A DNA stretch of 24,989 bases, taken from CAUZEO01 sp963578625. GTDB lineage: Bacteria; Verrucomicrobiota; Kiritimatiellia; SLOV01. Below the pieces are notes generated by a model. It saw only the letters and a program-made list of their open reading frames with translations, had not been told where the DNA came from and made no database searches. Positions 1 through 8,428 of the stretch are shown here, in pieces; the first letter of the stretch is position 1, and each line of letters begins with the position of its first letter. Position numbers and translations under genes: made by a program. The DNA is taken from assembly GCA_963578625.1 (NCBI GenBank), contig CAUZEO010000033.1:1-24989 (forward strand). Reading direction: 5' to 3'.

Positions 1-65
1 GGATAGAATTCTTAATTGCACATGGAAAGACGCCGAGGTTCAGCCGTGGCGGTCTGGATTTGGTC

Positions 66-1037
66 TTATTCCGCGTGTTCCTCCGGCAAAAGCGCCCGGC
101 TCGCGATTTCGCGAATTCGCTTGTCGAAAACCAGCTTTTTCCAATCGCCACTTTCGAGCGTACCATCCGATTGAAGTTCCTCGATCAGGGGCATAATTTC
201 GGGATCTTCCAGGATGCCGTTCATCCGTCCTCCTGCCGAGGCGAGTTGTGCTCCCAGCGACTCGCGGATCTCCTCGGTTGCCGCTTCCCCGTCAACCAAG
301 CCCATGTTTCGTATTTTCTCCATCACCGATTCGTCGTCCAACAGGGCGGAGAATTCTTCGTTGTTTAAAATACGTTCTCTGTCGCCGGAAAGAAAATCCT
401 CGTGAAACGTCGGACTTTGAAAAAGGGCATTGAGAGCGGGATCATCCAGGAGCGCCTGGATTTCCTCGACCGCGTCTCCGGGTGAACTGATCAGGTCCGC
501 GGCGAGTTTGGCCTGATCGGGACTCAACTTTCCCTGTAGCGCAGCGCCGGCAGTCAGCTTCACTATGGATTGAGAGATTGTAGCGAAAGCCGTTTCGCTC
601 AAATCCGGGAAATTCTTTGCCCAGGCGGTTGCGCGCATCGCATCATAGACCCACCACAGGACAGTGAAAAGAACCACGGCCATTCCGAGACTGATGAGTC
701 CCCCGATCGTCCGGCTGGAAGGAGAGAGGGACAGCACTTTTTTCCCGTCCTCCCGTTTCCTGGTCATCAGGCGTTTCGCTACGAATTGTACGATTGAAAA
801 CGCCGCTGAGATCAGGAAAAAAATCGTGCCACCCACAATAACTCGCGTGGCCAGTGGATTTGACTCGTTGGATTTTTCGAACCATGACGCCACGGGTTCC
901 GACAGCGCATACGCGCCGAAATACGAGCAGGCAATGCTCAGTACGCCCAGAAAAGAGAGCAGGAATCCCCGTCTCGTACCCTTGTAGAGGTAGTAGGCGA
1001 GGAACCCGAGTACTACTAGATCAACCGCGTACTTCAC
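66..1037 (-). CDS. CvpA family membrane protein with long C-terminal extension
   Basis: This is a predicted inner-membrane protein of the CvpA (colicin V production) family. Four hydrophobic segments are visible at roughly residues 1-18, 24-45, 64-87 and 111-131. The opening resembles the family's N-terminus: an Asp within the first helix, then a Tyr-Lys-Gly-Thr-Arg-Arg-Gly-Phe turn. At 323 residues it is about twice the length of E. coli CvpA. The extra 190 residues are soluble, acidic and helix-prone, with no domain I recognise. The start is GTG, and an in-frame stop four codons upstream forbids any earlier start. An AAGGA sits only 1 nt before the GTG, which is unusually close. The gene begins 9 nt after the dehydrogenase stop, so it is probably the last gene of the cupin-dehydrogenase operon, or continues past the left edge. 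Family assignment is good; the cellular role is unknown. Confidence 0.8.
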   Translation of the reverse strand: MKYAVDLVVLGFLAYYLYKGTRRGFLLSFLGVLSIACSYFGAYALSEPVASWFEKSNESNPLATRVIVGGTIFFLISAAFSIVQFVAKRLMTRKREDGKKVLSLSPSSRTIGGLISLGMAVVLFTVLWWVYDAMRATAWAKNFPDLSETAFATISQSIVKLTAGAALQGKLSPDQAKLAADLISSPGDAVEEIQALLDDPALNALFQSPTFHEDFLSGDRERILNNEEFSALLDDESVMEKIRNMGLVDGEAATEEIRESLGAQLASAGGRMNGILEDPEIMPLIEELQSDGTLESGDWKKLVFDKRIREIASRALLPEEHAE

Positions 1038-1046
1038 GTCCTTGGT

Positions 1047-2006
1047 TTATCCGTTCACCACGTTTACCGGTTTTCCGTTCATGAACCCCTGCACGTTTTC
1101 AACCGTGGTTCCCATCAGTCGTTTTCTTGCGGAAAGAGTGCCCCAGGCCATATGTGGCGTGAGGAACAGATTCTTCGCACCGAACAGCGGATTGCTCTTT
1201 TCGACCGGCTCTTTGGAGACGACATCCACGGCGGCGCCCGCAAGCACGCCGTTGTTCAACGCGTCGGCGAGGTCCTGCTCATTGACCAGTCCTCCGCGCG
1301 CGGTGTTGATGAACAGCGCGGAACGCTTCATGCGATTCAGGAGATCCTTATTTACGAATGCCTCGTTGTCGGGAGTCTGGGGGCAATGCAGGCTGACCAC
1401 GTCCGCTTCGCTGAACGTTTCTTCAATCGATCGCCATGAGAACGGCTCGTACTCCGGCGCGCTTCCCTGGAAGACATCCGAGGCAATTACGTTCATTCCG
1501 AATGCATGAGCAAGCTCACCGGTTCGTCGACCGATCCTTCCGAAACCAACGATTCCCATGGTAAGGTTCGCAAGCTCGGTTAGCGGGTAGTCCCAGAAAC
1601 AGAATTCTCCACGTCGTTCCCATTCCCCATCCAGAACTCGCGCCGCGTGATGGGCCACGTTGTGACAATGTTCGAGTACCAGCGCGAATACGTATTGGGA
1701 CACAGTGTCCGTTCCGTAGATCGGAACATTGGAGACTGGAATTCCCCGTTCGCGTGCCGCATCGATATCCACCACGTTGTAGCCGGTCGCAAGCACCGCG
1801 ATGAACTTCAGGTTCGGAAGTTTTGCAATGGTGTCGGCGGTGATCAGTGTCTTGTTCGTCAGAAGGACGTCCGATCCATTCGCGCGTTCCAGGATCTGAT
1901 CCGCCGGTGTCCCATCGTACACCTTGAAGTCACCAAGCGCGGCGACGCCGTCCCACGGGTTGTCGCCCGGGTTCAAAGTAAAGCCGTCCAAGACTGTTAT
2001 TTTCAC
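1047..2006 (-). CDS. D-2-hydroxyacid dehydrogenase (hydroxypyruvate/glycerate dehydrogenase-like)
   Basis: This is an NAD(P)-dependent oxidoreductase that interconverts a 2-oxoacid and a D-2-hydroxyacid. The N-terminal substrate-binding half opens with the Leu-Asp-Gly-Phe-Thr-Leu-Asn-Pro-Gly-Asp signature seen in glycerate dehydrogenase-like members. The Rossmann motif Gly-Phe-Gly-Arg-Ile-Gly lies at about residues 154-159. The catalytic Arg (Asn-Thr-Ala-Arg-Gly-Gly), Glu (Lys-Glu-Pro) and His (Thr-Pro-His-Met-Ala-Trp) are all present. I chose GTG 2006 (319 aa) over the in-frame ATG at 2027. The GTG follows the cupin stop by one base, has AAGGA about 8 nt upstream, and places the conserved opening at the N-terminus; the ATG lacks a good ribosome site and would overlap the cupin. 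The substrate is not deducible; glycerate/hydroxypyruvate is the best guess. Confidence 0.88.
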   Translation of the reverse strand: MKITVLDGFTLNPGDNPWDGVAALGDFKVYDGTPADQILERANGSDVLLTNKTLITADTIAKLPNLKFIAVLATGYNVVDIDAARERGIPVSNVPIYGTDTVSQYVFALVLEHCHNVAHHAARVLDGEWERRGEFCFWDYPLTELANLTMGIVGFGRIGRRTGELAHAFGMNVIASDVFQGSAPEYEPFSWRSIEETFSEADVVSLHCPQTPDNEAFVNKDLLNRMKRSALFINTARGGLVNEQDLADALNNGVLAGAAVDVVSKEPVEKSNPLFGAKNLFLTPHMAWGTLSARKRLMGTTVENVQGFMNGKPVNVVNG

Positions 2007-2007
2007 G

Positions 2008-2343
2008 TTAGAAATCCTTGTATTCATCCCTGGACGGCGTAAAGACCTCGATGTACTCGGTCTCTTCCAGCGCCAGCGTTCCGTGTTTTACGAACGGATC
2101 GACCACATAGGTGTCGCCCGTCTTCGCTTCGAATTCATCTTCCGGCTTCTCCGCGAGAAACCGCGCGTGTCCGCGCACGACATAACCTATTTGACTTGCG
2201 CGATGATTGTGGAGTGGAATCTGCGCGCCTTTCTGAAGTACGAAGTGACACATCATCGCCTCGTCGTTGTAGGCCAGTGTCTTGCGTACAACGCCGTCCG
2301 GATTCTCTTTTTCAATGCCTTCCGAGAGGCTCTTTTGCTTCAT
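2008..2343 (-). CDS. Small single-domain cupin protein
   Basis: This 111-residue protein is a single cupin barrel. Motif 1 is visible as His-Asn-His followed by a downstream Gly-Tyr-Val-Val-Arg-Gly. Motif 2 is Gly-Asp-Thr-Tyr-Val-Val-Asp-Pro...Lys-His-Gly. The two His of motif 1 and the His of motif 2 are likely metal ligands. Single-domain cupins of this size include isomerases, dioxygenases and sugar-binding proteins, so the substrate cannot be named. The start at 2343 is set by a strong AAGGAG about 9 nt upstream; a longer reading frame reaching 2448 has no comparable site and a non-conserved N-terminus. It is the first gene of an operon with the D-2-hydroxyacid dehydrogenase, whose GTG lies one base after this stop. 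That suggests a shared small hydroxyacid or sugar-acid substrate, which is inference. Confidence 0.82.
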   Translation of the reverse strand: MKQKSLSEGIEKENPDGVVRKTLAYNDEAMMCHFVLQKGAQIPLHNHRASQIGYVVRGHARFLAEKPEDEFEAKTGDTYVVDPFVKHGTLALEETEYIEVFTPSRDEYKDF

Positions 2344-2407
2344 CGTTCCATCTCCTTTTTTGAGCTTCGCGCAGTGTGTTCCAAGTGGCAGAAAAGTGCA
2401 AGCAAGA

Positions 2408-2425
2408 GTGTACCTCACCGTACAC
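2408..2425. promoter_or_regulatory. Candidate operator: GTGTAC-N6-GTACAC
   Basis: A perfect 6-bp inverted repeat with a 6-nt spacer (GTGTAC / GTACAC) lies 65 bp upstream of the cupin start, in the 267-bp divergent region between the cupin and the large secreted protein. The spacing fits a dimeric helix-turn-helix repressor site. No regulator is encoded nearby, and I do not recognise the site as a characterised operator. I see no convincing sigma-70 -35/-10 pair in the rest of this intergenic region. Confidence 0.35.
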
Positions 2426-2594
2426 CGGGTGTCCCTCAAAAGGCACATGAAAGTTTTTAAAGGTTTTACTTAACGTGAGGGAATCGGACGGCTACCCTTT
2501 CATTTGTGCGGAGAAAGAAGGTGACTTGGTCGTGCGCCAAAATGACCGGGTTTAGGTTCCAGTTCTTCTAGGCAGAAACCGAAGAGAAGACGAT

Positions 2595-2600
2595 CAGGAG
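2595..2600 (+). promoter_or_regulatory. Shine-Dalgarno site of the large secreted protein
   Basis: AGGAGG lies about 10 nt before ATG 2611. It fixes the start of the 1328-residue protein at the codon that begins a textbook signal peptide. Confidence 0.6.
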
Positions 2601-2610
2601 GAATTGGATA

Positions 2611-5600
2611 ATGAAGAAGGCGCTTGCGTACCTACTACCCATTGTGATGGCTATGGCCGTCGCGACTCCCGGACTCGCCCAGGAAGGCGATCCGGGAAAT
2701 CAACCGCCAAGTGTGGCGTTACTGAGTCCGCCGAACGGTGCATTCATCCCGGGGCCCGCGCACATTCTTGTGTCCGCAGCGGCAACCGATTCGGATGGAT
2801 TCGTCGTTTCTACGGAATTTTTCGCAAACGGAGAAAGCCTGGGGTTGGGATACGGCATCACAACCCCATTTTTTTCGTACTTTTACCTTCTGTGGCCCGA
2901 TGTGCAGGAAGGGGAGTACGAAATCGTCGCCGTTGCAATGGACGACGACGGAGCGACTACGGAGTCGGCCCCGTTTGACATAACGGTGTTTGAGGACCCG
3001 TACCCGGCTGTCGTGCAGATCAAGGCGACGGATCCCGAGGGCGCCGAACCTGGTCCTCTCGCCACGGTCCTGGATACCGCCACCTTCACCATCGGCCGTT
3101 CCGGTCCCACCGACGATCCGCTCGATGTCCACTATCGTGTCGGCGGCACCGCCCAGAACGGCGCCGACTATGCCGAGATCGAGAATGTCGTAACCATTCC
3201 GGCCGGAAGGCACCGGGTCGATGTGGTGATTGAACCGATCGACGACAACCTGGTCGAAGGGGATGAGTCCGTCGTGATCGTCCTGGTTCCCGTGTTCTGT
3301 CCCGCGGTCTTTCCCCCGCCGGCGGACTGCTACGAGGTGGGGCGCCACGACCGGGCCCGGGCTGTCATCCATGACAACGACCATCCAAATCAACCGCCTA
3401 AAATCCGGCTGGTGCATCCGATGGACGGAGAGTTGTTCCGTGCGCCGGCGGATGTCAGACTGGTCGCGAAGGCGTTCGATCTGGACGGCAACATCGTGAA
3501 GGTCGAGTTCTTCGCCGGGCACCACAGCCTCGGCGTCGTGACGGACACCTGCGGCCCGAGCGTCCCGTCACTCGATGTCGATGACGTCGCCAACGGTCCT
3601 TTCTACTGTCTCGACTGGAGCAACGTCCCGGTTGGACATTATCTCCTGCGCGCCGTTGCCACTGATGACTATGGCGACGAGGCAATCTCGCGCCCCGTCG
3701 AAATTAAGGTGGTCGAGATTCAACCGCCATCGGTTGTGCGTATCGAAGCGACCGATCCGGAGGCATCGGAACCCGATCCCACCGGCACCTGGCTGAATAC
3801 CGCCGCGTTTACCGTGAAACGCACGGGACCGACCGGCTGGCCGCTCACCGTGTACTACCGAATCGGTGGCACCGCCGAGAACGGCGTCGACTACGAAAAG
3901 ATCACCCACCGGGTCCAGATCCCGGCCGGGTCGAGCAGTGCCAAAATTGTAATTCGCCCGATCGACGACTTGTTGTTCGAAGGCCCCGAATCTGTCGCCC
4001 TGCGATTGGTTCCATGGCGTTGCAACACGGACTTCCCGTCGACCGACCACGCCTGTTACCGGATCGGCGATCCGGGGCATGCCCGGGCAGTCATTCTCGA
4101 CAACGACCGGCCCCCGCTTAACGAGCCGCCTCGCGTGAAAATCGTACAGCCGACCGACGGCTCGAGATTCCGTGCGCCGGCCGACATCCCGATCAAAGCG
4201 CTTGCGCACGATGCCGACGGGGACGTGGTGCAGGTCGAGTTCTTCGCCAACGGCCAGAGCATCGGCGTGGTGACGCGGGACGGCGGGATCGGAACGGTCA
4301 ACGTGGCCGAGATTTCCGAGAACACGAATCCCGCGGCCTTCACGGACCTCCTCCACTTCGCCGATATTTTCCGGCTGTGGTGGCAGAACGTGGGGCCTGG
4401 CGCTTATGACTTGACCGCGGTGGCCACGGACGATGACGGAGATTCAACCACGTCCGCGCCCGTTTCGATTCGCGTCATTCACCGCCCGCACCTGCCGGTG
4501 GTGAATATCTACGCGATCGATCGGATTGGGTTCGAGTCGCTCCCGAAGGGAACCGGCAATGCACCGGATCCCGCCGTGTTTGTCGTGGTGCGTGACAGCC
4601 AGATCGGTCAGGACCTGCCGGTCCACTACCGAATCGGCGGCACCGCGGACAACGGCGTCGATTATCTCGCGTTGAGCGGGATGGTGACCATTCCGCAAGG
4701 CTCGCACTACGAGTTCATTGTGGTTCGGCCGATCGACGACACCGAACACGAGCCGTTCCCGGAGACGGTGGACCTGGCGATTGCCGAACGCCCCTGCGTG
4801 ACCGACGCCAATGCTTCGACGCTTACCGGCTGCTACCGGAAGGGGCATCACGCCATCGACTGGGCGGTGATCGTCGACGACGATTCGGTACCCAATATTC
4901 CCCCGAGGGTGGCGATCGCCGAACCGGCGGATGGCGAGTTGATCAAGGGACCGGCCGATATCCGCATTGCCGCGCGGGCGCATGACCCCGACGGTGGGGT
5001 ACGAAAAGTCGAGTTCTTCGCCAACGGCGTAAGTATCGGCGTTTCCAATGGGCATCCGCCCGGATCGTTGACTCCGATTCATGCGGATATCCTGGCCATC
5101 GATCCTAACTTCGATGCGTCCTCGGTGATGCCGGTGCCGATCGTGCCCGTGCTCGATTCGCCGTTCCAGATCCTCTGGGCGGACGTTCAACCGGGGCAGT
5201 ATGAGCTCACGGCGGTGGCGACCGACAACGACGGCGACTCAACCACGTCGAATCCGGCCAACATCCGCGTATTCCCGTTCCCGAATGTAGTGAGCATTAT
5301 CACCACGGATGACACTGCGACGGAACCGAATCCGTGGGAGGACGCCGACTTCGTGGATACCGCCGAGTTCGAGGTGAGCCGCACCGGACCGACTCACTTC
5401 CCGCTTACCGTCAACTACTCGGTCGGTGGCACGGCGTCCAACGGTCAGGATTACGAACTGCTCGTCGGGCAGGTCGTTATCCCCACCGGCAGAGCCTCTG
5501 CGCCGATCCCGGTGATTCCGCTCCACGACCTGGAAGTCGAGGGCACGGAATCGGTTGTGGTCGACCTGCGTCCGCCGGTCTGCATCGAGATCTGGCCGCC

Positions 5601-6597
5601 TCCAGTAGATTGCTACCGGATCGGATCGCCCAGCGGGGCGTCCGCGCAGATCCTCGACAACGACCAGCCGAATGTTCTGCCGAACATCCAGATCACGACG
5701 CCGGCGTCGTTGTCCGAGTTCAACGCGGGCGACAGCATCCCGATCTCCGCTACCGCGGTCGATCCGGATGGCTGGATCCAGACGGTGGAGTTCTTCGCGA
5801 ACTTCGAAAAGATTGGAGAGGTGTCGGTCTACTTCATCGTAGCGCCGCCGCCCGGCCAGCCACAGGTATTCGACATGGTCTGGGAGAATGTTCCCGAGGG
5901 GCAGTACCTGCTGTGGGCGAAGGCCACCGATCAGCTCGGCGGCATGGGCTCTTCGCCCGTGGTGGCGATCTTCGTGAACCAGGTGCAGATTCCGATTGTG
6001 AATATATTCACGATCGACCCGCTGGCCCGCGAAGAACCGACACCGTTCGGAATCAACACGGCCCGGTTCCGTGTGTTCCGGTATGGCGCGCCGATCAATC
6101 AGCCGCTGAATGTCTTTTATGACACTCGGGGCAGAGCCACCAACGGCGTGGACTATGACCAACTGAGCGGCATGGTGACGATTCCGCCGGGAAGGTCCTC
6201 GGCGCCCATCGACATTGTCCCGATTGACGACAACCTGCCCGAGGGGCGCGAGTCTGTCATCGCGAGGCTCTACGTTCCGACGGACGGACTCCCGCAGTTC
6301 CAGCCCTATGAGATCGGGCGGTTCGGCAGGGCCGGGGCAGTGATCGTGGACCGGGATTATCCGGGGCCCTTCTGTCACCGTCTGCCCGACGGGATCATTC
6401 ACATCTGTGTGGGTGCCAACAACGGCGACATCTTCCGGGTCGAAGCAACGGAAGACATGGGTGAATGGGTGCCGATCCAGACACTCACCGTCACCGATGA
6501 TGCGCTTCACTATGTCGATCCGGAAGCGGAAGACTATCCGACGCGGATATACCGATTCGTACCCGTTGAATCGGACTCGCTGAGAAACGAAGAGTAG
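2611..6597 (+). CDS. Large secreted protein of five alternating Ig-like and Calx-beta domains
   Basis: This 1328-residue exported protein begins with a signal peptide (Lys-Lys, hydrophobic core, Gly-Leu-Ala/Gln cleavage near residue 23). Five tandem pairs follow. Ig-like domains start near residues 28, 260, 503, 762 and 1022. Each carries a Val-Glu-Phe-Phe-Ala-type strand and most carry an Ala-Val-Ala-Thr-Asp-Asp-Asp-Gly-type strand. Calx-beta domains start near 130, 370, 627, 890 and 1126, with conserved Gly-Gly-Thr-Ala-x-Asn-Gly-x-Asp-Tyr, Val-x-Ile-Pro and Ile-Asp-Asp. Four Calx-beta domains hold a Cys pair ending in Cys-Tyr-x-x-Gly; the fifth lacks it. The tail (about 1250-1328) has its own Cys pair and a Phe-Arg-Val-Glu-Ala-Thr-Glu-Asp...Trp module like those ending many verrucomicrobial exported proteins. 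Calx-beta domains commonly bind Ca2+, so an adhesive or matrix role is plausible. No catalytic domain, transmembrane anchor or sorting signal is seen. Confidence 0.9.
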   Translation: MKKALAYLLPIVMAMAVATPGLAQEGDPGNQPPSVALLSPPNGAFIPGPAHILVSAAATDSDGFVVSTEFFANGESLGLGYGITTPFFSYFYLLWPDVQEGEYEIVAVAMDDDGATTESAPFDITVFEDPYPAVVQIKATDPEGAEPGPLATVLDTATFTIGRSGPTDDPLDVHYRVGGTAQNGADYAEIENVVTIPAGRHRVDVVIEPIDDNLVEGDESVVIVLVPVFCPAVFPPPADCYEVGRHDRARAVIHDNDHPNQPPKIRLVHPMDGELFRAPADVRLVAKAFDLDGNIVKVEFFAGHHSLGVVTDTCGPSVPSLDVDDVANGPFYCLDWSNVPVGHYLLRAVATDDYGDEAISRPVEIKVVEIQPPSVVRIEATDPEASEPDPTGTWLNTAAFTVKRTGPTGWPLTVYYRIGGTAENGVDYEKITHRVQIPAGSSSAKIVIRPIDDLLFEGPESVALRLVPWRCNTDFPSTDHACYRIGDPGHARAVILDNDRPPLNEPPRVKIVQPTDGSRFRAPADIPIKALAHDADGDVVQVEFFANGQSIGVVTRDGGIGTVNVAEISENTNPAAFTDLLHFADIFRLWWQNVGPGAYDLTAVATDDDGDSTTSAPVSIRVIHRPHLPVVNIYAIDRIGFESLPKGTGNAPDPAVFVVVRDSQIGQDLPVHYRIGGTADNGVDYLALSGMVTIPQGSHYEFIVVRPIDDTEHEPFPETVDLAIAERPCVTDANASTLTGCYRKGHHAIDWAVIVDDDSVPNIPPRVAIAEPADGELIKGPADIRIAARAHDPDGGVRKVEFFANGVSIGVSNGHPPGSLTPIHADILAIDPNFDASSVMPVPIVPVLDSPFQILWADVQPGQYELTAVATDNDGDSTTSNPANIRVFPFPNVVSIITTDDTATEPNPWEDADFVDTAEFEVSRTGPTHFPLTVNYSVGGTASNGQDYELLVGQVVIPTGRASAPIPVIPLHDLEVEGTESVVVDLRPPVCIEIWPPPVDCYRIGSPSGASAQILDNDQPNVLPNIQITTPASLSEFNAGDSIPISATAVDPDGWIQTVEFFANFEKIGEVSVYFIVAPPPGQPQVFDMVWENVPEGQYLLWAKATDQLGGMGSSPVVAIFVNQVQIPIVNIFTIDPLAREEPTPFGINTARFRVFRYGAPINQPLNVFYDTRGRATNGVDYDQLSGMVTIPPGRSSAPIDIVPIDDNLPEGRESVIARLYVPTDGLPQFQPYEIGRFGRAGAVIVDRDYPGPFCHRLPDGIIHICVGANNGDIFRVEATEDMGEWVPIQTLTVTDDALHYVDPEAEDYPTRIYRFVPVESDSLRNEE

Positions 6598-6620
6598 ATT
6601 CTCCTTCTACTCTGCATTCG

Positions 6621-6660
6621 ACGGGCCCGCGGCGCTACGCCGCGGGCCCGTTGTCTTTTC
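6621..6660 (+). terminator. Strong Rho-independent terminator
   Basis: A perfect 14-bp GC-rich stem (ACGGGCCCGCGGCG with its complement, 6621-6634 and 6638-6651) has a 3-nt loop and is followed by a T-rich tract (TGTCTTTTC). It begins 23 nt after the stop of the secreted-protein gene and clearly ends that transcript. Confidence 0.9.
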
Positions 6661-7176
6661 CAATGTGTGTAGCGGAGAGGATAGCCAAAGATCTCCGGGC
6701 CTTGCGCCCGGGAGCCTCAGGCTGTACGGGCACCCGAGCCCATCACGCCGCCACCGGCTTCATCGGCCGGGGAGCGGACATCCCGGTGTTTGGTCAGCGA
6801 GGTAGACTAGATCTCGGATTCTTCCCGCTCATAATCGCACCCGCCTTGCGGCTCAACGTACTCGGCTGTGGCTTTAGCGGTGCCACGGTTGCAGGGGCTC
6901 CGGGTGGTAGAGCCCACGGATCAGGGGTTGCGGTTGATGCGCCGGAGAATTTTCGTTTCGAACTGCCATGGAAGTAGTGTCGCGATAGAAGCCCTCCCAA
7001 CTCTATTTCGTTCCTGGAATGGCCAACAGAACCCTGGATCTGTGGGTCGGTTTTGCCATCCGTGGGCTCATCCTGCGGAGCAAATGTCCCCCAATTTGCC
7101 CGAAAGTTCCGATTCCCGCCTCCCCGGGGCGGGAGAGAAATTGTTTGGCTGTACGGCGTGTCCGCTATAAAAGGAG
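6661..7176. other. Intergenic stretch with no supported gene
   Basis: About 515 bp separate the terminator from the PLP-enzyme gene. Open frames of 100-132 codons exist on both strands, but none has a good ribosome site or recognisable protein, and their composition (many Pro, Arg and Ser) looks non-coding. The promoter of the downstream gene should lie at the right end; no strong -35/-10 pair is evident. The text may be decayed repeat or gene DNA, but I could not match it to a family. Confidence 0.4.
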
Positions 7177-7179
7177 GTG

Positions 7180-8322
7180 ATGAACAATTCATGGTATAAA
7201 ATCGAGAATTCCGAAGACATCGCCTCTCCGGCGCTGCTGGTGTGGCCGGATCGCGTGGAGCAGAATATTCGCCGCATGGTGGAAATCGTGGAGGGCCACG
7301 TCGAACACCTTCGGCCTCACGTCAAGACTCACAAGCTTCCGCAAGTCCTCAAAATGCAACTAGCGGCAGGCATCACGCGCTGTAAAGTTGCTACCATCGC
7401 CGAAATGGAGATGGCGGCGGACGCCGGCGTTCCGGACATCCTGCTCGCGTACCAGCCGGTAGGGCCCAACATCCGGCGGCTGCTCGCGCTGCACCAGAAG
7501 TATCCCGAGGTAAGAATCGCCGCCCTCACAGATGACCCGAATATCGTCGATACGATTTCTTCGGTGTTTTCATCCGGCGGCGCAACGTTGGCGCTGTACC
7601 TGGATATTGATTGCGGCATGCATCGAACCGGGATCGAAGTGGGCGAAGCCGCGGCGGATGTGTGCCGCCGCATTGCGGAGGCGCCGGCGGTCGAATTCGC
7701 CGGACTGCACGTGTACGACGGTCATGTTCATGATGTGCCGGTCGAGGACCGCGAATCGAATTCCGTGGCCGCGTTTGAACCCGTGCTGGCGTTTCTCCGT
7801 GTGCTCCGGGACCAGGGGACGCCGGTGAAGAACATCGTCGGAGGCGGATCGCCGACGTTTGGTGTTCATGCGAGGCGCTCTTTGTCGGAAGAGTTTTCCG
7901 AGATTTCTTATGAGTGCAGCCCCGGGACGACATTGTTCTGGGACGCGGGGATGACCCTGCATTTTCCGGATCTTGGATTCGTTCGTGCCGCGGCAGTGCT
8001 CACCCGGGTGGTCAGCAAGCCGTTAGAGGGAAGGCTCTGTCTTGATCTGGGCCACAAGTCGGTGTCGGCGGAGAATCCGATCGAAGACCGGGTTCGCTTC
8101 GACGAGTTGCCCGACGCAAAGCCGCTCATTCAAAACGAAGAACACCTGATGTTGGAAACGTCCCGCTCGGACGAATACTCCATCGGAGATGCGCTGTACG
8201 GCATTCCCTGGCACATCTGCCCCACGGTAGCGCTGCACCAGGAGGCCGTCATCATCCGTGACGGCCGCGCCACCGGAGAACGCTGGGAGATCCGGGCCCG
8301 TGGGCGAAGGTTGACGGTGTAA
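7180..8322 (+). CDS. DSD1/D-threonine aldolase-family PLP-dependent enzyme
   Basis: This 380-residue fold-type III PLP enzyme has an alanine-racemase-like barrel followed by a D-serine dehydratase-like C-terminal domain. The Schiff-base lysine is Lys49 in Arg-Pro-His-Val-Lys-Thr-His-Lys. Glycine-rich phosphate binding is seen at Gly-Gly-Gly-Ser-Pro-Thr, and Glu-Cys-Ser-Pro-Gly-Thr follows. A C-terminal His-x-Cys (Trp-His-Ile-Cys-Pro-Thr) matches the divalent-metal site of this family; His-Cys is the pair known from eukaryotic D-serine dehydratase. The reaction is therefore either retro-aldol cleavage of D-threonine-like beta-hydroxy amino acids or D-serine deamination; sequence alone does not decide. 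The start is uncertain: an AGGAGGTGA at 7172-7180 overlaps the start, and GTG 7177 precedes ATG 7180 in frame. The gene stands alone, ending just before a palindromic repeat. Confidence 0.87.
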   Translation: MNNSWYKIENSEDIASPALLVWPDRVEQNIRRMVEIVEGHVEHLRPHVKTHKLPQVLKMQLAAGITRCKVATIAEMEMAADAGVPDILLAYQPVGPNIRRLLALHQKYPEVRIAALTDDPNIVDTISSVFSSGGATLALYLDIDCGMHRTGIEVGEAAADVCRRIAEAPAVEFAGLHVYDGHVHDVPVEDRESNSVAAFEPVLAFLRVLRDQGTPVKNIVGGGSPTFGVHARRSLSEEFSEISYECSPGTTLFWDAGMTLHFPDLGFVRAAAVLTRVVSKPLEGRLCLDLGHKSVSAENPIEDRVRFDELPDAKPLIQNEEHLMLETSRSDEYSIGDALYGIPWHICPTVALHQEAVIIRDGRATGERWEIRARGRRLTV

Positions 8323-8335
8323 GGCGATTCCAAAC

Positions 8336-8412
8336 TTGGAAATTCGATATTGAGCATTCGATATTGCAGAAAAGGCCTGAAAATGTCCCTCATCGAATGC
8401 TCAATTTTAAAT
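8336..8412. repeat. Palindromic AT-rich repeat element, copy 1
   Basis: A perfect 14-bp inverted repeat (8349-8362 and 8392-8405, ATTGAGCATTCGAT and complement) encloses a 29-nt loop, with a degenerate flanking direct repeat of TTCGATATTGA. A 17-nt core (ATTGAGCATTCGATATT) recurs in opposite orientation at 10727-10743, in the element after purN. It lies 27 nt after the PLP-enzyme stop and may act as a terminator or RNA 3' end; a small dispersed extragenic repeat is the simplest reading. Confidence 0.7.
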
Positions 8413-8428
8413 GTAGAAGGATTTTTCA

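Noticed and set aside
5239..6510. 423-codon open frame antisense to the secreted protein
   Set aside because: It is a shadow of the plus-strand gene: Arg/Asp/His-rich with no domain, while the plus frame has a signal peptide and repeated domains.
6794..7192. 132-codon open frame on the minus strand before the PLP-enzyme gene
   Set aside because: Pro/Ser/Arg-rich, no ribosome site and no family match; it overlaps the start of a clear gene on the other strand.
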